Positions 5,828-8,567 of a stretch of 8,567 nt of DNA are shown piece by piece (positions within the stretch are counted from its first letter, which is position 1; the number at the start of each line of letters is the position of its first letter). Position numbers and translations under genes: made by a program. Below the pieces are notes generated by a model. The model did no database searches and was not told the DNA's origin. It saw only the letters and a list, made by a program, of their open reading frames with translations. The DNA is taken from NCBI GenBank assembly GCA_030673425.1, contig DAOVJB010000041.1, positions 1 through 8,567 on the forward strand, written 5' to 3'. The DNA is from Elusimicrobiota bacterium (lineage in GTDB: Bacteria > CAYTYR01 > UBA6262 > DAOVJB01).

Positions 5828-8278
5828 TTACTTAACAACCACATTTACTAATTTCTTAGGCACAAAAATAGTCTTGATTACCTTCTTATCACCAACGAAT
5901 TTTTTAATTCGTTCATCTTCTAAAGCGACTTTTTTAATCTGTTCTTCGGTTGCGGTTGCAGAGACCATTATCTTACTGCGCACTTTACCGTTAACCTGAA
6001 TAACGATTGGAATCTCATCCTGTTTCAATGCCTCCTCATCATGCTTCATCCAGCATTCTTTGGTAATAGTCTCATTATAGCCTAAATTCTGCCACATTTC
6101 CTCACATATATGAGGCGCAAAAACACTTAATAATAAAACTACTGTTCTTACGCTTTCTCTAATATCGTCTTCTGGCACTGAATCACTGAGACTATAAATC
6201 GTATTTACAAACTCCATTATAGCGGCAATTGCCGTATTAAAATGAAAATCTCCTATATCTTCTGTAATCTTCTTTATGGTAGCATGCTTTTTTCTGTTCA
6301 GTCCCTCTTTAGATTTTTTATCTTCTTTTATACTTTTTCCTTTAGTATTTGCAACTTGTTCAACCAGTCTCCAGACCCTGTTTAAAAACCTCCATGAACC
6401 TTCAACCCCTTCATCGCTCCAGTCCAGGTCTTTTTCAGGAGGAGACGCAAAAAGAACAAAGAGTCTTGCCGTATCAGCCCCGTATTTACCAACCATTGCA
6501 TCTACACTAACCACATTACCCTTTGATTTGGACATCTTCGCCCCGTCCTTGATCACCATACCCTGGCACAACAGATGCTTGAAAGGCTCGTCTACTTCAT
6601 AAAGCCCTATATCCCTCAAGGCCTTGGTAAAGAAACGTGCATATAAAAGATGCATGCACGCATGTTCAATACCCCCTATATACTGATCAACAGGCATCCA
6701 GTAATTAACCTTCTGTTTGGCGAAAGGTAATTTATCATTGTTAGGGTCACAATACCTTGCAAAATACCAGGAAGAATCAACAAAAGTATCCATGGTATCA
6801 GTTTCTCGCCTAGCTTTCCCTTTACATTTAGGACATTTACAATTTAGGAACTCTTTATTCATAGCAAGGGGGTTACCTTTTCCTGTAAATTTAACACCTT
6901 TGGGTAACTTTACAGGTAATTCTTCCAGAGGAATAGGAACTATCCCGCACTTATCACAGTAGACTACAGGAATAGGAGTTCCCCAGTAACGCTGACGGGA
7001 TATAAGCCAGTCCCTCAATTTATACTGGACTGCTTTCTCTCCCCAGTCTTTTTCATCAAGATACTGGGTAATTTTGTTTATAGCCTCCGAACTTTTTATC
7101 CCGTCAAACTGGGCTGAATTCCCCATAACCCCTTCTTCCACATACGCCTGCTCCATCTTATCAGCTTTTAATTCCTCACCTGGAGGATTGATGACCACTT
7201 TTATGGAAATATTATACTTCCTGGCAAACTCGAAATCCCTCTGGTCATGCGCGGGAACAGCCATTATTATTCCCGTACCATATTCCATCAACACAAAATT
7301 AGCAACGTAAATAGGTATTTCTTCATTAGTCAACGGGTTAACTGCATATTTACCTATAAATATCCCTTCTTTCTCTTTATCCATAGCCGAACGGGTGAAT
7401 TTATCCTCAATAAGTACCCGGTTAATAAATTTCTTTACATCTTTCTCATACTTTGTTCCGGCAATCAATTCCTGAACCTTGGGATGTTCTGGAGCAAAAG
7501 TCATAAACGTCACACCATAAAGCGTATCGGGACGGGTGGTAAAAATAGGAAGGATCTCATCTGTATCTTTAAGCCTGAAATCAACCTTTGTCCCAACACT
7601 TCTTCCAATCCAGTTCCTTTGCATTATCCTGACCCGTTCCGGCCAGCCGTCAAGTTTATCAATGTCATTTAATAATTCTTCCACATAATCAGTAATCTTG
7701 AAAAACCACTGTTCCAAATCTCTTATTTCTATATCTGATTCACAACGCCAGCATTTACCCTGTGATACCTGCTCATTGGCTAATACTGTAGCGCATTTAG
7801 GACACCAGTTAATGGGAGCTTTTTTCTTATAAGCTAAACCTTTTTCATAAAACTTCAAAAAGACCCACTGGTTCCAGCGATAATACTCAGGCCTCGAGGT
7901 AACTACAAGTCTTTCCCAGTCATAACTCAAACCCAGCTTTTTCTGCTGTTCTATCATTCTATTTATACATTCTTGCGTCCATTGGGCCGGATCAACATTA
8001 TTCTTAATAGCTGCATTCTCAGCAGGCAAGCCTAAGGCATCATAACCCATCGGATAAAGAATATTATGTCCATTCATCCTTAAGAAACGTGCATACGTAT
8101 CGCCGATAACATAATTTCTGGCATGTCCCATATGGAGTTTACCACTCGGATAAGGGAACATCTCAAGAAGATAATATTTATTTTTTTTCTTATCTTCCCT
8201 GCTCTTAAAAAGATTCTTCTTTTCCCAAAACCCCTGCCATTTTTTCTCTATTTTCTTAAAATCATACACCTCAGCCAT
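5828..8278 (-). CDS. leuS: Leucyl-tRNA synthetase
   Basis: This class I aminoacyl-tRNA synthetase charges tRNA-Leu with leucine and edits misactivated amino acids. The 816-residue product is of normal bacterial length. The HIGH motif appears as HMGH at 49-52 (PSGKLHMGHARNYVIGD). The CP1 editing domain has TTRPDT at 247-252 and the Asp that recognises the amino group at D345 in AHDQRDFEF, with numbering matching E. coli. The KMSKS loop is at 581-585. Two zinc-type cysteine clusters are visible: C159/C162 with C176/C179, and C441/C444 with C482/C485 (C480 nearby). The C-terminal anticodon-binding and appended domains (FHFNTAIAAIMEF, IVIQVNGKVRSKI) are complete. A lysine-rich stretch at about 647-670 is a likely surface loop. 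ATG 8278 has AAGGAG 9 bases upstream; the gene begins 6 bp after the tlyA stop. Confidence 0.98.
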   Translation of the reverse strand: MAEVYDFKKIEKKWQGFWEKKNLFKSREDKKKNKYYLLEMFPYPSGKLHMGHARNYVIGDTYARFLRMNGHNILYPMGYDALGLPAENAAIKNNVDPAQWTQECINRMIEQQKKLGLSYDWERLVVTSRPEYYRWNQWVFLKFYEKGLAYKKKAPINWCPKCATVLANEQVSQGKCWRCESDIEIRDLEQWFFKITDYVEELLNDIDKLDGWPERVRIMQRNWIGRSVGTKVDFRLKDTDEILPIFTTRPDTLYGVTFMTFAPEHPKVQELIAGTKYEKDVKKFINRVLIEDKFTRSAMDKEKEGIFIGKYAVNPLTNEEIPIYVANFVLMEYGTGIIMAVPAHDQRDFEFARKYNISIKVVINPPGEELKADKMEQAYVEEGVMGNSAQFDGIKSSEAINKITQYLDEKDWGEKAVQYKLRDWLISRQRYWGTPIPVVYCDKCGIVPIPLEELPVKLPKGVKFTGKGNPLAMNKEFLNCKCPKCKGKARRETDTMDTFVDSSWYFARYCDPNNDKLPFAKQKVNYWMPVDQYIGGIEHACMHLLYARFFTKALRDIGLYEVDEPFKHLLCQGMVIKDGAKMSKSKGNVVSVDAMVGKYGADTARLFVLFASPPEKDLDWSDEGVEGSWRFLNRVWRLVEQVANTKGKSIKEDKKSKEGLNRKKHATIKKITEDIGDFHFNTAIAAIMEFVNTIYSLSDSVPEDDIRESVRTVVLLLSVFAPHICEEMWQNLGYNETITKECWMKHDEEALKQDEIPIVIQVNGKVRSKIMVSATATEEQIKKVALEDERIKKFVGDKKVIKTIFVPKKLVNVVVK

Positions 8279-8284
8279 AAAATG

Positions 8285-8567
8285 CTACTCCTTCTTTAGA
8301 TACATTAAATATTCAATATTACCTGCGGGACCGGTAATGGGTGACTCTATTAACCCTGTCTCTTTCAACCCCATGCTTCGAACAAAATATGTTATCTTTT
8401 CTATAACCTCTTCGTGAACACTCTTATCCTTAACCACACCGCCTCTTTGGACTTTCTCTCTTCCAGCCTCAAACTGCGGTTTAATCAATACTATTATCTG
8501 GGCTACAGGAGCGGTTAATTCATAAACCCTGGGTAAGATTTTTTCTAAAGATATAAAAGAGACGTCT
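8285..8567 (-). CDS. tlyA: TlyA-family rRNA 2'-O-methyltransferase, C-terminal part (5' end beyond window)
   Basis: The frame is open from the right edge to the TAG at 8285-8287, giving the last 93 codons. An internal TTG at 8488 could be mistaken for a start, but the family sequence continues upstream of it with DVSFISLEKILP, so the gene is simply cut by the window. The visible part is the end of the SAM-dependent FtsJ-like methyltransferase domain: DVSFISL, LIKPQFEAGREKV, GGVVKDKSVHEEV and the terminal SPITGPAGNIEYL, all characteristic of TlyA. TlyA methylates cytidine 2'-hydroxyls in 16S and/or 23S rRNA; some members were annotated as hemolysins. The N-terminal S4-like RNA-binding domain would lie outside the window. 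It leads into leuS with a 6 bp gap. Confidence 0.92.
   Translation of the reverse strand, partial: DVSFISLEKILPRVYELTAPVAQIIVLIKPQFEAGREKVQRGGVVKDKSVHEEVIEKITYFVRSMGLKETGLIESPITGPAGNIEYLMYLKKE
8288..8293 (-). promoter_or_regulatory. Ribosome binding site of leuS, within the tlyA 3' end
   Basis: AAGGAG on the minus strand lies 9 bases before the leuS ATG at 8278 and within the last codons of tlyA (KKE), suggesting coupled translation of the two genes. Confidence 0.75.

Noticed and set aside
5542-5835. Plus-strand open frame of 97 codons
   Set aside because: It is antisense to lptE, overlapping the lipoprotein signal region, and has no recognisable domain.
7247-7672. Plus-strand open frame of 141 codons
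   Set aside because: It is antisense to the well-conserved CP1 editing region of leuS, and its composition looks like a by-product of codon bias.
8285-8488. Treating the TTG at 8488 as the start of a 67-residue gene
   Set aside because: The frame continues upstream with TlyA-conserved residues (DVSFISL), so this is the tail of a larger gene cut by the window edge.

Overview
The window is a compact run of bacterial housekeeping genes from a Gram-negative (diderm) bacterium. It is visibly AT-rich, by eye around 40% GC, not computed. The outer-membrane lipopolysaccharide lipoprotein LptE shows the diderm envelope. The gene order tlyA-leuS-lptE-holA with rpsT and murJ adjacent recalls deltaproteobacterial and related candidate-phylum chromosomes. 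A lineage such as Omnitrophota is possible, but the sequence alone does not settle it. No mobile element, CRISPR array, tRNA, rRNA or phage gene was seen.

Layout from right to left on the minus strand: the 3' end of tlyA (rRNA 2'-O-methyltransferase, cut by the right edge), leuS (leucyl-tRNA synthetase), lptE (LPS-assembly lipoprotein) and holA (DNA polymerase III delta subunit). These four are spaced 6 to 20 bp apart and look like one operon. rpsT (ribosomal protein S20) is the only plus-strand gene. It converges with holA, with 11 bp between the stops, and has its own strong sigma70-type promoter. Divergent from rpsT is a second minus-strand operon: murJ (lipid II flippase), uvrC (excision-repair nuclease) and a lytic transglycosylase gene. 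Each pair overlaps by 4 bp (ATGA, then GTGA), so translation is probably coupled. After a 78 bp gap, a small unrecognised membrane-protein gene runs off the left edge.

Functionally the window mixes envelope building (murJ, lytic transglycosylase, lptE) with translation (leuS, rpsT, tlyA) and DNA maintenance (holA, uvrC). The most unusual gene is uvrC. It is only 428 residues long: it lacks the C-terminal helix-hairpin-helix domain and about 100 residues between the UVR motif and the RNase H-like core, yet keeps both sets of catalytic residues and a four-cysteine cluster. Apart from that, a three-part lytic transglycosylase and the partial membrane protein, the region looks ordinary. I see no convincing previously undescribed system.
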